Assembly (NCBI RefSeq): GCF_023250475.1
Contig: NZ_JAHFAQ010000005.1
Location: forward strand, 1-39,171
Direction of reading: 5' to 3'
Length of the DNA: 39,171 nt
Source of the DNA: Sulfuricurvum sp.
GTDB lineage: Bacteria; Campylobacterota; Campylobacteria; Campylobacterales; Sulfurimonadaceae
Below the pieces are notes generated by a model that did no database searches, had not been told where the DNA came from, and saw only the letters and a list, made by a program, of their open reading frames with translations. Positions 1 through 9,555 of this stretch are shown here, one piece after another (position 1 is the first letter of the stretch; every line of letters begins with the position of its first letter). Made by a program: the position numbers and the translations under genes.

Positions 1-868
1 TAGCGACCGTAATGTTTCTTTGATCAAACAGGTACGAAACATTGTAGTTCAAGCCGTCTTCTTTGTGCAGAGTTCCCGTGAGGATGGCGATGTGAAGAGA
101 ACGCTCCGAAAGGGCTTCGGAGATGTCGGTATGCTGATTCATATAGAGGGGAAATGCCGATTCGGGGAGGACGACTAGATCGTACCCTTGTTGGATCGCC
201 TCGTCGATGGCATTGAAGTTTTCTTGGATTGTTTGAGGCAATTGATCATTTTGCCATTTAAAATCTTGAGAAATATCGGTGGAGACAAGTTTGATTTTGA
301 CATCGGGCAACGGAGGAGGAGTATAGTGTATTTGGATTGCTCCCAACAGCAGGAGCAACGGGATGATTTTTTTGAGCCCGCCGAACCATGCGGTCGATGC
401 GAGAGAGACAAGGATGAGGGCAAACTGCCATTTGGCAAATCCCATATAACTTTCGACAAAGATGAGCTCAGGTTGCATCCAGTTGAAATCCATCGGCCAT
501 ATAAAGGTGAGACCAAAAAGAATGGCGGCTCGGATAAGGGGGTTCGAGGAGAGAGACATAGCCCCGTAATAGAGGGCATAGACGATTCCGAAGCCTAACG
601 CCACGAGCCATGTCGCCCATCCCAAACCGTAATACTGAAAGCTGAACCCGATCCAATAGCACCAGAGCAGTCCGATCCAAAATCCGCTGATAAGTATCGT
701 CCGTTTCGGAGCATGCAAAAGGGCGTACACGGCAATAAGCCCTGACAAAGTGTTCAAAGCTTTGGAGGTGAGCGCAAAATGTTCCCAATAGATAAAGGCT
801 GAGAAAAAGAGGGCAATAAGCAAAGGGGCGACAAAGAGTTCGATAAGGGGCGTTGATCGATATTTCAT
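1..868 (-). CDS. lnt: Apolipoprotein N-acyltransferase (partial; C-terminus beyond the left edge)
   Basis: Manual reverse-strand translation from ATG at 868-866 gives MKYRSTPLIELFVAPLLIALFFSAFIYWEHFALTSKALNTLSGLIAVYALLHAPKRTILISGFWIGLLWCYWIGFSFQYYGLGWATWLVALGFGIVYALYYG..., then ...LVVLPESAFPLYMNQ...; multi-TM start plus nitrilase-like PESAFP. Open to the window edge, which explains its absence from the ORF track. Confidence 0.9.
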   Translation of the reverse strand, partial: MKYRSTPLIELFVAPLLIALFFSAFIYWEHFALTSKALNTLSGLIAVYALLHAPKRTILISGFWIGLLWCYWIGFSFQYYGLGWATWLVALGFGIVYALYYGAMSLSSNPLIRAAILFGLTFIWPMDFNWMQPELIFVESYMGFAKWQFALILVSLASTAWFGGLKKIIPLLLLLGAIQIHYTPPPLPDVKIKLVSTDISQDFKWQNDQLPQTIQENFNAIDEAIQQGYDLVVLPESAFPLYMNQHTDISEALSERSLHIAILTGTLHKEDGLNYNVSYLFDQRNITVA

Positions 869-937
869 AAAGCAATTATATCGTTGTTAGCCACATTTCA
901 GTATAATGCCCCAATTTCACATTACCCAAGGATATCC

Positions 938-1204
938 ATGGAAATTGTTACCCAAATTCTCCCATTTGTCTTTTTGATCGCTATTATGTACTTTGTGATC
1001 ATTCGTCCTCAAAACCAGCAGGCTAAAAAACACAAAGAGATGGTTGAAGCCCTCACCAAAGGGGATAAAATTATTACAACCGGCGGATTGATCGTCGAAA
1101 TCAAAAAAGTCGAAGATACATTTTTCGTGATTAAAATGAACAATGAAACCGAAGTGCGCCTCGTTAAAGATGCGGTTGCCAGAAAGTACGAGGATGAAGC
1201 TTAA
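938..1204 (+). CDS. yajC: Preprotein translocase subunit YajC
   Basis: MEIVTQILPFVFLIAIMYFVIIRPQNQQAKKHKEMVEALTKGDKIITTGGLIVEI; YajC signature, directly upstream of secD. Internal ATG at 938 preferred over the ORF-track start at 884. Confidence 0.95.
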   Translation: MEIVTQILPFVFLIAIMYFVIIRPQNQQAKKHKEMVEALTKGDKIITTGGLIVEIKKVEDTFFVIKMNNETEVRLVKDAVARKYEDEA

Positions 1205-2768
1205 TTTCCGTGTCGTTTTACTGATAGCAGCTGCCCTTTTTGGAATCATTTTCTCGATTCCTTCACTCACCCAAAGTCAGCATGGAGCGAAAGTTACTCT
1301 GGGGCTTGATCTTCAAGGGGGATTGCATCTTCTTTTGGGGGTCAAAACCGAAGAAGCTGTCAATTCACAACTTAAATCGGTTGCTTCGGGGATCAAACAC
1401 TTTACCGAGCAGAATGATATTTTGGTTGACGGTTTGAGTGTGCAGGGAGACGGTGTCGTATTCTCCCTTTTGGATGCCGAAGACGGCACTAAACTCGGTG
1501 AACATCTGAAAAATGTTCAAGGGGCTGTTGTTAAAGTTTCAGGTGAATCGTACCGTGTTTCTTTTAAACCTGAAGAGGTTGAAAAACTAAAAGCGCAGGC
1601 GGTTGATCAGGCAATTGAAACGATCCGAAACCGTCTTGATCAATTCGGTTTGGCCGAACCTGTCGTCGCACGGCAGGGTGTTGATAAGATATTGGTTGAG
1701 CTTCCGGGGATTAAAACACCTCAAGAAGAGCAGCGTGCACGTGAGTTGATCTCTCGTGCGGCAAAATTAGAGTTGATGGCGGTGGATGAAGACCGCTCCA
1801 TGCGTGTTAATGATCTGAGCGACGTTGAAGCAGCCAGTTACGGCGATAAAATCCTCGAAGATGCCCTGCAACCGAACATGAAACATTTGGTGAATGAGAT
1901 TCCGATTTTGGATGGAACCGTGTTAACCGATGCGCAAGTCGGATACGATCAAAATAACCGCCCGGTCATCAACTTTTCGTTGAACTCCGCAGGGGCGCAG
2001 ATATTTGGTGATTTTACCGGTAAAAGTGTCGGAAAACGCCTTGCTATCGTATTGGACGGAAAAGTTTACTCGGCTCCGGTGATCAACGAGCGTATCGGCG
2101 GCGGAAGCGGGCAAATCAGCGGTAACTACAGTGTTTCCGAAGCAAATGATTTGGCAATCGCCCTTCGTTCGGGGGCATTGTTGGCACCGATCTATATGTT
2201 GGAAAAACGCTCCGTCGGGCCGAGTCTGGGTGCCGATAGCATTAAAGCCTCTTTGCTCGCATTGGTCAGCGGATTTGTCCTCGTTATGATCTTTATGATT
2301 ATGTACTACGGATTGGCCGGTATTATTGCCAATCTTGCCGTTATGATTAATATCTTTATTATTTTGGCGATGATGGCGCTGTTGGGTGCAACCCTGACAT
2401 TACCGGGTATGGCGGGTATCGTCTTGCATATCGGTCTTGCGGTCGATGCGAATATTATTATTAATGAGCGTGTTCGAGAGCAGATTCGTCTGGGGTTAGG
2501 GCTTAAAAAGGCTTTGCAAGAGGGATACAGTAAGGCTATGAGGGCTATTTTGGATTCCAATATCACCCAGATTATTGCCTGTACGATTCTTTATGTATAC
2601 GGAACGGGAGCGATCAAAGGGTTTGCCGTAACGCTTAGCATGGGTATTTTGGCCTCAATGCTGACGGCGATTGTTGGAACGTACGGAATTTTCCAGCTCT
2701 TTACCAATCGTATCGAAAAATCGAAAAACTACAAATTGTGGTTTGGTATGACGAGAAAGGTTAACTAA
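1194..2768 (+). CDS. secD: Protein translocase subunit SecD
   Basis: MKLNFRVVLLIAAALFGIIFSIPSLTQSQHGAKVTLGLDLQGGLHLLLGV...; LDLQGG motif. Start at 1194 overlaps yajC by 11 nt. Confidence 0.96.
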   Translation: MKLNFRVVLLIAAALFGIIFSIPSLTQSQHGAKVTLGLDLQGGLHLLLGVKTEEAVNSQLKSVASGIKHFTEQNDILVDGLSVQGDGVVFSLLDAEDGTKLGEHLKNVQGAVVKVSGESYRVSFKPEEVEKLKAQAVDQAIETIRNRLDQFGLAEPVVARQGVDKILVELPGIKTPQEEQRARELISRAAKLELMAVDEDRSMRVNDLSDVEAASYGDKILEDALQPNMKHLVNEIPILDGTVLTDAQVGYDQNNRPVINFSLNSAGAQIFGDFTGKSVGKRLAIVLDGKVYSAPVINERIGGGSGQISGNYSVSEANDLAIALRSGALLAPIYMLEKRSVGPSLGADSIKASLLALVSGFVLVMIFMIMYYGLAGIIANLAVMINIFIILAMMALLGATLTLPGMAGIVLHIGLAVDANIIINERVREQIRLGLGLKKALQEGYSKAMRAILDSNITQIIACTILYVYGTGAIKGFAVTLSMGILASMLTAIVGTYGIFQLFTNRIEKSKNYKLWFGMTRKVN

Positions 2769-2770
2769 TT

Positions 2771-3742
2771 ATGGAACTGTTTAAAGAAGATAAAGTCTAT
2801 AATTTTCTCGGAAAAGGGAAAATCTTTTTCGTTGCGTCATTTGTCCTTTTCTTTGTAGCGATAGCGCTTATCGCCACAAAAGGGTTTTCATTCGGTATCG
2901 ATTTTACCGGAGGAACGGTTGTTCAGGTCAAATATCAGGGTGTTGCCCCGATCGATAAAGTTCGAGAAGCACTTGAAAAGAACGAACTCTTTAAACACGC
3001 CGCAGTGAGCGAATTCGGCTCACCTGAAGAGATCGTTATTAAAACAGCGGCATCGACGGACGGTTTGAGTAAAGATATCGGCGATGTTACCCGAGAGATA
3101 CTCAAAGGGACGGGCGATTTTGAGATTCGCCGTGTCGATATGGTCGGCCCGAAAGTCGGTGATGAACTTCGGGTTAAAGGGCTTACCGCGTTTCTTTTGA
3201 CGCTGAGCGCTATTATGGCGATGGTGACATTTCGATATGAGTGGCGTTTCGCGTTAGCGGCCATCATCGCGATTGTTCACGATATCGTTATTACGTTCGG
3301 GTTTGTCTCCTATTTTGAGATCGATTTCAATATCGAAAGTGTTGCGGCATTGCTTATGATTTTGGGATATTCGATCCACGATACGATTATCGTGTATGAC
3401 CGTATCCGCGAGCACATTCAAGAGTCTAAGAACAGCGATTTCGTTATGATCGTCAATGAAGCGGTTTCCCGAACACAGTCACGAACCACGTTGACCTCTT
3501 TAACGGTCTTTTTCGTTGTTTTGACCCTTTTCTTATTCGGCGGAGATATTATGCTCGGCTTCAGTTTTCCAATGCTCGTTGGTGTTATAATCGGAACCTA
3601 CAGTTCGATTTTCGTTGCGGCTCAGCTCGTTGTTTGGACGGGATTCAGTGTCGGACGGTATCGTGAAAAAATGGCGGAGAAAATAAAACTTCAAGCCGAA
3701 AAAGAGAAAATGCGTGCGCAGTTTGAGCAAGGTATCGTCTAA
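2771..3742 (+). CDS. secF: Protein translocase subunit SecF
   Basis: GIDFTGGTVVQVKY and VSRTQSRTTLTSLTV motifs; follows secD. Confidence 0.96.
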   Translation: MELFKEDKVYNFLGKGKIFFVASFVLFFVAIALIATKGFSFGIDFTGGTVVQVKYQGVAPIDKVREALEKNELFKHAAVSEFGSPEEIVIKTAASTDGLSKDIGDVTREILKGTGDFEIRRVDMVGPKVGDELRVKGLTAFLLTLSAIMAMVTFRYEWRFALAAIIAIVHDIVITFGFVSYFEIDFNIESVAALLMILGYSIHDTIIVYDRIREHIQESKNSDFVMIVNEAVSRTQSRTTLTSLTVFFVVLTLFLFGGDIMLGFSFPMLVGVIIGTYSSIFVAAQLVVWTGFSVGRYREKMAEKIKLQAEKEKMRAQFEQGIV

Positions 3743-3747
3743 AATCT

Positions 3748-3817
3748 GCCTCGAAGAGGCTAGCTTTAGTGCCTTAGCGGCTAGCGTCGTCAAAAGGGAT
3801 TTAATTCCTTTTGACGT
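3748..3817 (+). repeat. Structured intergenic repeat, copy 1 (two stem-loops)
   Basis: GCCTCGAAGAGGCTAGCTTTAGTGCCTTAGCGGCTAGCGTCGTCAAAAGGGATTTAATTCCTTTTGACGT. Hairpin A: GAGGC(3756-3760)/GCCTT(3771-3775), 10-nt loop. Hairpin B: CGTCAAAAGG(3788-3797)/CCTTTTGACG(3807-3816), 9-nt loop GATTTAATT. Related to 19108-19170. Confidence 0.8.
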
Positions 3818-3841
3818 TCTATACAGAATTAGGAGTTTTTT

Positions 3842-6289
3842 TTGAATTACACCCCCGCATCGATTGAGGCCAAATGGCAAAAAACATGGAGTACGACTAA
3901 GGCGTATGAACCCTCAAACGACTTTAGCAAACCTAAAAAATATGTCCTCAGTATGTTCCCTTACCCATCAGGACGTATCCATATGGGGCACGTCCGTAAC
4001 TACACCATCGGCGATGCATTCGCCCGTTACTACCGTCAGCAGGGGTTCAATGTTCTTCACCCGATCGGATGGGACAGTTTCGGAATGCCGGCGGAAAATG
4101 CGGCGATCAAACACGGTGTTCATCCTAAAAAATGGACCTATGAGAATATTGCTACGATGCGCGGAGAACTTGCGGGTCTTGGGCTATCTTTCTCCGAAGA
4201 TCGCGAATTTGCGACCTCCAATCCGGAGTATACGGCATTCGAGCAGGGTTTTATTATCGATATGTTCAACAAAGGACTGCTGTACCGCAAACAAGGTTTT
4301 TTAAACTGGTGTCCGCACGATTTGACCGTTTTGGCGAACGAACAGGTGGTTGACGGCGGATGCTGGAGATGTGGAACGGAGATCGTCCAAAAAGAGATGT
4401 ATCAGTACTACCTCAAAATCAGCGATTACGCCGAAGAGCTCCTCGAATCACTCAAAACACTTGAGGGGAAATGGCCGAAGCAGGTTCTGACGATGCAGGA
4501 GAACTGGATCGGAAAATCGTACGGCTTGGAGTTCGGGTTTAAACTTGACGATGAGAGCGAGGCTGCGCTCGGTGCCGTGTACCAAAGTTTTGATGTCTTT
4601 ACGACCCGTCCCGATACGATTTACGGAGTGAGCTATGCGGCGCTTGCACCGGAGCACGAGATTGTTCGCCATATGCTCTCTTTCAATCTTTTGGATCAAG
4701 CCGCTGCCGATGCGATCAAAGCGATGCAGCGTGTCAGCGCTCGTGATCGTGCCACAAGTCCGAAAGAGGGTGTGGCTCTGGGCATTAATGTTATCCATCC
4801 GCTAACCGGGGCTAAAATCCCCGTCTGGGTTGCTAATTTCGTTTTGACCGATTACGGCTCCGGTGCGGTTATGGCCGTCCCTGCCCATGATGATCGTGAC
4901 TATGAGTTCGCAACCAAATACGATCTTCCGATCAAAGCGGTCATCTACCCATCTGAGGGTGAATTACCGCTTGGATGTGCGTATACGGAAACGGGAATAT
5001 TGCGTGAGAGTGGAGAGTTCAGCGGTTTGGATAACACTACGGCCAAAGCTTCGATCATGGACCATTTTGAGACTCAAAAACTGGGTAAAAAAGTGATCAA
5101 CTTCCGTCTTAAAGACTGGGGGATCAGCCGTCAGCGCTATTGGGGTGCTCCGATTCCGTTGATCCACTGTGAATCGTGCGGAATCGTCCCTGAGGACAAA
5201 GCCAATCTTCCGGTGGCATTGCCCGAAGATGTCGTGATTAACGGCGAGGGCAATCCGCTCGAACATCATCCGTCGTGGAAACACTGTCCTTGTCCAAAAT
5301 GCGGCAAGCCGGCCGTTCGTGAAACCGATACGATGGATACGTTTATTCAGTCGTCATGGTACTTTTTACGTTATACGGTCAAAAATGATTTTAAAGAGGC
5401 ATTGGATAAACAAGCCCTCGATTATTGGATGGGTGTGGATCACTACATCGGCGGGATTGAACATGCGATACTGCATCTGTTGTATGCCCGTTTCTTCACG
5501 AAAATGCTCCGCGATTTGGGATATGTCAACAGCGATGAGCCGTTTGAACACCTCTTGACGCAGGGGATGGTTCTTAAAGACGGTTCAAAGATGTCGAAGT
5601 CTAAAGGAAATACCGTCGATCCGGGAGAACTGGTATCGAAATACGGTGCCGATACGGCGCGGCTCTTTATCCTTTTTGCCGCCCCTCCGACCCAGGAGCT
5701 GGAGTGGAATGACAGCGCGGTTGAGGGGGCATATCGCTTCCTCAAACGATTTGCCGACCGGAGCCAATACGTCAATGTTACCGATACATTACCGATTATC
5801 GATCACAGTACCCTATCCAAAGAGGAGAAAGCTGCTCGTAAAAAGGTGTATGAAGCCCTCAAGCGGGCTCAAGAGGTCTATACCGAACGTCACACGTTTA
5901 ACACGATGATAGCCGGTGTGATGGAAGCAATGAACGCTTTGAACGAACAGAGCAATCGCGATGTATGGACGGAGGGGTACTGGATTTTGACCTCTGTGCT
6001 GGAACCGATTGTCCCCCATATCTGTTGGGAACTCTCAACCAATCTTTTCGGCGGTAAAAATTTCGGTGTTCAAGTGGTTCGCGAAGAGGTATTTGAGGTT
6101 GAAGCTTTGAGTCTGGGTGTATCGATTAACGGTAAAAACCGTGCCACGATTGAAGTCGGAGTGAATGAGTCTCAAGAGACGATCATCGAGATTGCCAAAG
6201 CCTCTGTTGAGAAATGGATAGAGGGGAAAGAGATCGTGAAAGCGATTGTGATTCCCGGCAAGCTAGTCAACCTTGTGATAAAAGGGTAA
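3842..6289 (+). CDS. leuS: Leucyl-tRNA synthetase (TTG start)
   Basis: [20 protein letters not shown] (HIGH-type) and [12 protein letters not shown] (KMSKS). TTG at 3842 preceded by AGGAG (3831-3835). Confidence 0.97.
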   Translation: MNYTPASIEAKWQKTWSTTKAYEPSNDFSKPKKYVLSMFPYPSGRIHMGHVRNYTIGDAFARYYRQQGFNVLHPIGWDSFGMPAENAAIKHGVHPKKWTYENIATMRGELAGLGLSFSEDREFATSNPEYTAFEQGFIIDMFNKGLLYRKQGFLNWCPHDLTVLANEQVVDGGCWRCGTEIVQKEMYQYYLKISDYAEELLESLKTLEGKWPKQVLTMQENWIGKSYGLEFGFKLDDESEAALGAVYQSFDVFTTRPDTIYGVSYAALAPEHEIVRHMLSFNLLDQAAADAIKAMQRVSARDRATSPKEGVALGINVIHPLTGAKIPVWVANFVLTDYGSGAVMAVPAHDDRDYEFATKYDLPIKAVIYPSEGELPLGCAYTETGILRESGEFSGLDNTTAKASIMDHFETQKLGKKVINFRLKDWGISRQRYWGAPIPLIHCESCGIVPEDKANLPVALPEDVVINGEGNPLEHHPSWKHCPCPKCGKPAVRETDTMDTFIQSSWYFLRYTVKNDFKEALDKQALDYWMGVDHYIGGIEHAILHLLYARFFTKMLRDLGYVNSDEPFEHLLTQGMVLKDGSKMSKSKGNTVDPGELVSKYGADTARLFILFAAPPTQELEWNDSAVEGAYRFLKRFADRSQYVNVTDTLPIIDHSTLSKEEKAARKKVYEALKRAQEVYTERHTFNTMIAGVMEAMNALNEQSNRDVWTEGYWILTSVLEPIVPHICWELSTNLFGGKNFGVQVVREEVFEVEALSLGVSINGKNRATIEVGVNESQETIIEIAKASVEKWIEGKEIVKAIVIPGKLVNLVIKG

Positions 6290-6292
6290 CCT

Positions 6293-6862
6293 ATGAAATA
6301 CTGGATACTGAGTGCTGTGATCGCTCTAGCCGGCTGCGGCTATCAGCCGGCCAGCCATTTAGCTAAGAATGTTTTGGGTGACAGTGTCAGTACCGAAGTC
6401 GTTATTCGGATGGAAGACCCTCAAAATACCGTTATTATCAAAGATGCCATCGATACCGCCGTTATAACAAAATTTAGAACGGCCCTCGTTTCCAAAAACA
6501 GATCGCAAACGCATCTTAAAATTTCGATCAGTTCGGTATCGTTTAGCCCCCTCCGATACGATACAAACGGCTATGTAATTACCTATCGTACTACGGTCGT
6601 GATGGGAATAAGCCGAACGACAGCAGGAAAAACGGCGAATTATTCGACCAGAGGGACGTATGACTTTGATATAGAGCCAAACGCAATTATTTCGGATCAG
6701 GCACGTTTTGAAGCGATCCGTCAAGGGGCGCAAAAAGGGATAGATTCGTTTATTGCACAAGTTGCGGCACAGGGTACAGATGCGAATATCACACAAGCTG
6801 AGGCCCTGGGTACTGATTTGAATGTATCGCAAGATACGCTGCAGGGTGTTGAGTCGAAATAA
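6293..6862 (+). CDS. lptE: LptE-like LPS-assembly lipoprotein
   Basis: Lipobox MKYWILSAVIALAGCGYQ; position directly after leuS as in the classical leuS-lptE order; size fits LptE. Confidence 0.75.
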   Translation: MKYWILSAVIALAGCGYQPASHLAKNVLGDSVSTEVVIRMEDPQNTVIIKDAIDTAVITKFRTALVSKNRSQTHLKISISSVSFSPLRYDTNGYVITYRTTVVMGISRTTAGKTANYSTRGTYDFDIEPNAIISDQARFEAIRQGAQKGIDSFIAQVAAQGTDANITQAEALGTDLNVSQDTLQGVESK

Positions 6863-6871
6863 GGGGTAATT

Positions 6872-8407
6872 ATGACCATTAACCAAATTGTTCGAAACAC
6901 AGTAGAACGGCTAAAAGCGGAGGGGAAAGTCTGGACTCCGGATGCGTATGCCGAAACCTTTTGTTCGGAAGCTAAAAAAGCGGGATTTGCCGTAGAAGAT
7001 TGCAGCGGAATAGAGCGTTACGTCTCTTTGATGGATAAAAAAACGGTTGAAGAGATTAAACAATACCGTGTCCGAACGACGGCCGAACTTATCCGGTTTT
7101 TAATTTCCAAGTTAAGCCGTATGAACCCCAATGAAGCGACAATACTGGTAGAACTCTTAAACGGTCTTGCCAAAAAAATGGCACAGAGCATTGACCTTCT
7201 GCACAATCCTGATGCTTCGGCATTGGCGAAAAAAACGATCGCTATCCTCGAATCCCAAGGGGGATCGACACAAATCGATCTGTTGAAGCAGGCATGGGCT
7301 AATTTTCTTACGGTTTACGATGATTCATTTTTGATGAAGTTGGCTCATTTCGGTTCGGTCGATTCGTCGAATTTGCGCAGTACGATTGAGAGTCTTAAAT
7401 TTCAAGCGAGCTCAGGGGAAGCGGTTGATCATGAGAGAACGATTCGTCTCCTCGTCTCCTCTCTTGTCCCCTCTATTGCCCCCACGATGGACAATGCAAC
7501 GATAGAACTCTCCCAAAAGCTTCATAACAATCCCGCATACGTCGCCACCGATGAGTGTGAAAAAGAGCTTAAAACCGCAATTGCGATGCGGATAGCGCTC
7601 GACAAACACAGTGTAGAGGAGATGGTCAATGCACTGGATGTACTTCTTGAAAAACTTTCAGCGCAATTGATCGACTTGATAGAGAGAAGCGAAAGTTCAA
7701 GCAGCGAAATCCGCGAGGTGAAACGTGATCTTGAAGCATTGGAAACCCATAAGCCTACCGACTTTAAGACAGCGCATAAACGGCTTTATACCATTGCCAG
7801 CACGCTGGAAGAAAAAGTTGAAGTGTTGAGTAAAGATCTGAAGGTTCACAACGAGAAAGTGAACCAAATGGGGAAAAAGATCGCTACCTTAGAATCTGAG
7901 CTGGCGCAGGCAACTCAAGCGTCGCGTGAAGATTTTCTGACAAAGCTATTTAACAAACGGGCAATCGAAGAGCACTTGAATCTAAAAGAGGCTGAATATG
8001 AGCGTCACGGCCATTCGTTTTGTGTCGCAATGCTCGATTTGGATCATTTCAAATCCGTCAATGATACCTATGGACATGAAGCCGGAGATGCGGTTCTGAT
8101 CGCCTTTGCCAAAATTTTGAAACTGGAAGTCCGCACAAGCGATACCGTAGGGCGATATGGCGGAGAGGAATTTATGGCCATTTTGGGAGAGACCGATTTG
8201 GAGGGGGCTAAAACGTTTTGCGAAAAAGTGCGCGCCCATGTCGAACAAGCCCATTTCATGTATCAGGGAGAGCGTATCGGGGTCAGTGTCAGTATCGGAG
8301 TCGCCCAACGCAGTGATTTTCCTTCCCTTAAAGCATTGATCAACGGGGCGGATGAGCGTCTTTACGATGCTAAACGCAAAGGGCGAAACCGCGTCGAGCC
8401 TGCATGA
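6872..8407 (+). CDS. Diguanylate cyclase (GGEEF) with uncharacterised helical N-terminal region
   Basis: GRYGGEEFMAIL active site; RTSD (RxxD) five residues upstream, matching the inhibitory I-site position; DLDHFKSVNDTYGHEAGD. Confidence 0.93.
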   Translation: MTINQIVRNTVERLKAEGKVWTPDAYAETFCSEAKKAGFAVEDCSGIERYVSLMDKKTVEEIKQYRVRTTAELIRFLISKLSRMNPNEATILVELLNGLAKKMAQSIDLLHNPDASALAKKTIAILESQGGSTQIDLLKQAWANFLTVYDDSFLMKLAHFGSVDSSNLRSTIESLKFQASSGEAVDHERTIRLLVSSLVPSIAPTMDNATIELSQKLHNNPAYVATDECEKELKTAIAMRIALDKHSVEEMVNALDVLLEKLSAQLIDLIERSESSSSEIREVKRDLEALETHKPTDFKTAHKRLYTIASTLEEKVEVLSKDLKVHNEKVNQMGKKIATLESELAQATQASREDFLTKLFNKRAIEEHLNLKEAEYERHGHSFCVAMLDLDHFKSVNDTYGHEAGDAVLIAFAKILKLEVRTSDTVGRYGGEEFMAILGETDLEGAKTFCEKVRAHVEQAHFMYQGERIGVSVSIGVAQRSDFPSLKALINGADERLYDAKRKGRNRVEPA

Positions 8408-9555
8408 TTCTAGAGCATTTTTTAGCCCAAAAGCCTTTATTTTACGATGTGATTGATGTCGAGCGTTTTCCCAAAGCGTATCGGGCTGTTGCCCATCTTC
8501 TTCCTCACCCAAAGATTATTCATCTCGTCGGGACAAACGGAAAAGGGTCAACAGGGCGGTTTTTAGCTCTTGCATTGCATCGTTCGGGAAAACGGGTAGG
8601 CCATTACACTTCTCCTCATATTGTACGCTTTAATGAACGGATATGGATGGATGGGGAAGATATAACGGATGAAGCCCTCGAAGCCGCGCACCAAAAACTT
8701 TTGGGATTTTTGGAGAAAGAGGCGGCTGAGTCGTTAAGCTATTTTGAGTACACGACCCTATTGGCCATGGTCACGTATGAGGGGTGTGAGTACGTCGTAT
8801 GCGAAGCGGGGCTGGGCGGTGAGTTTGATGCGACGAACGTCTTTGATAAAACATTGAGTATTTTTACCCCTATCGACTTCGATCATGCGGCATTTTTGGG
8901 GACAACACTCGATTCCATCGCGACAACCAAGCTGCGAAGCATGGAGCATATCGCCCTTTTAGGAAAGCAAAAACACCCTGAAGTGGAACGGATCGCCCGA
9001 AGTATCGCCGAAGAAAAAAAATGTACGCTTTACATATTCTGCGAGGGTGCTGAACCGGATATTGAAGTGAAAGCATTGCACATTGCCACGAAAAACAATC
9101 TTAGTGACTATTTGCGGGATAATCTCGCTCTCGCGATGAGGGGATATGAGCTTTTAGGCTATACCGTGACCGAAGCGCTTTTTGATCAGAATGCACTGTT
9201 TGGGCGTTTGAGTAAAATAGCCCCGAATATCACGCTTGACGTGGGGCATAACGCATTGGCCGCAGAGTCGATAGCCAAAACGTATTCGGGGAAAAAAGTG
9301 ACTCTGATTTACAATACGTACGGTGATAAAGATTACCGCGGTATTTTGGCTCTTTTAAAACCGATTATCGAAACGGTAGAGATTATTGATGTCGATGAAG
9401 GGCGGATTGTCGAACGGTGTGCATTGGAAAAAGCATTACAAGATTTGAATATACCGTTCGAGACATTTGAGGCAATCCGCGAGGATAAAGAGTATTTGGT
9501 TTTCGGCTCGTTCAGCGTAGCCGAGACCTTTTTAAAGAGGATGAATAAGCACTGA
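8404..9555 (+). CDS. folC: Folylpolyglutamate synthase/dihydrofolate synthase
   Basis: HLVGTNGKGSTGRFLALALHRSGKRVGHYTSPHIVRFNERI; FolC P-loop signature. ATGA overlap with upstream gene. Confidence 0.93.
   Translation: MILEHFLAQKPLFYDVIDVERFPKAYRAVAHLLPHPKIIHLVGTNGKGSTGRFLALALHRSGKRVGHYTSPHIVRFNERIWMDGEDITDEALEAAHQKLLGFLEKEAAESLSYFEYTTLLAMVTYEGCEYVVCEAGLGGEFDATNVFDKTLSIFTPIDFDHAAFLGTTLDSIATTKLRSMEHIALLGKQKHPEVERIARSIAEEKKCTLYIFCEGAEPDIEVKALHIATKNNLSDYLRDNLALAMRGYELLGYTVTEALFDQNALFGRLSKIAPNITLDVGHNALAAESIAKTYSGKKVTLIYNTYGDKDYRGILALLKPIIETVEIIDVDEGRIVERCALEKALQDLNIPFETFEAIREDKEYLVFGSFSVAETFLKRMNKH

Noticed and set aside
175-875. ORFs of 134-136 aa on both strands
   Set aside because: Low-complexity shadow frames over the lnt coding frame; no family resemblance.
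884-907. TTGTTA / TATAAT as a full sigma-70 promoter for yajC-secDF
   Set aside because: Good -10 (TATAAT 902-907), but the -35-like hexamer is only 12 bp away, so a complete promoter is not supported.
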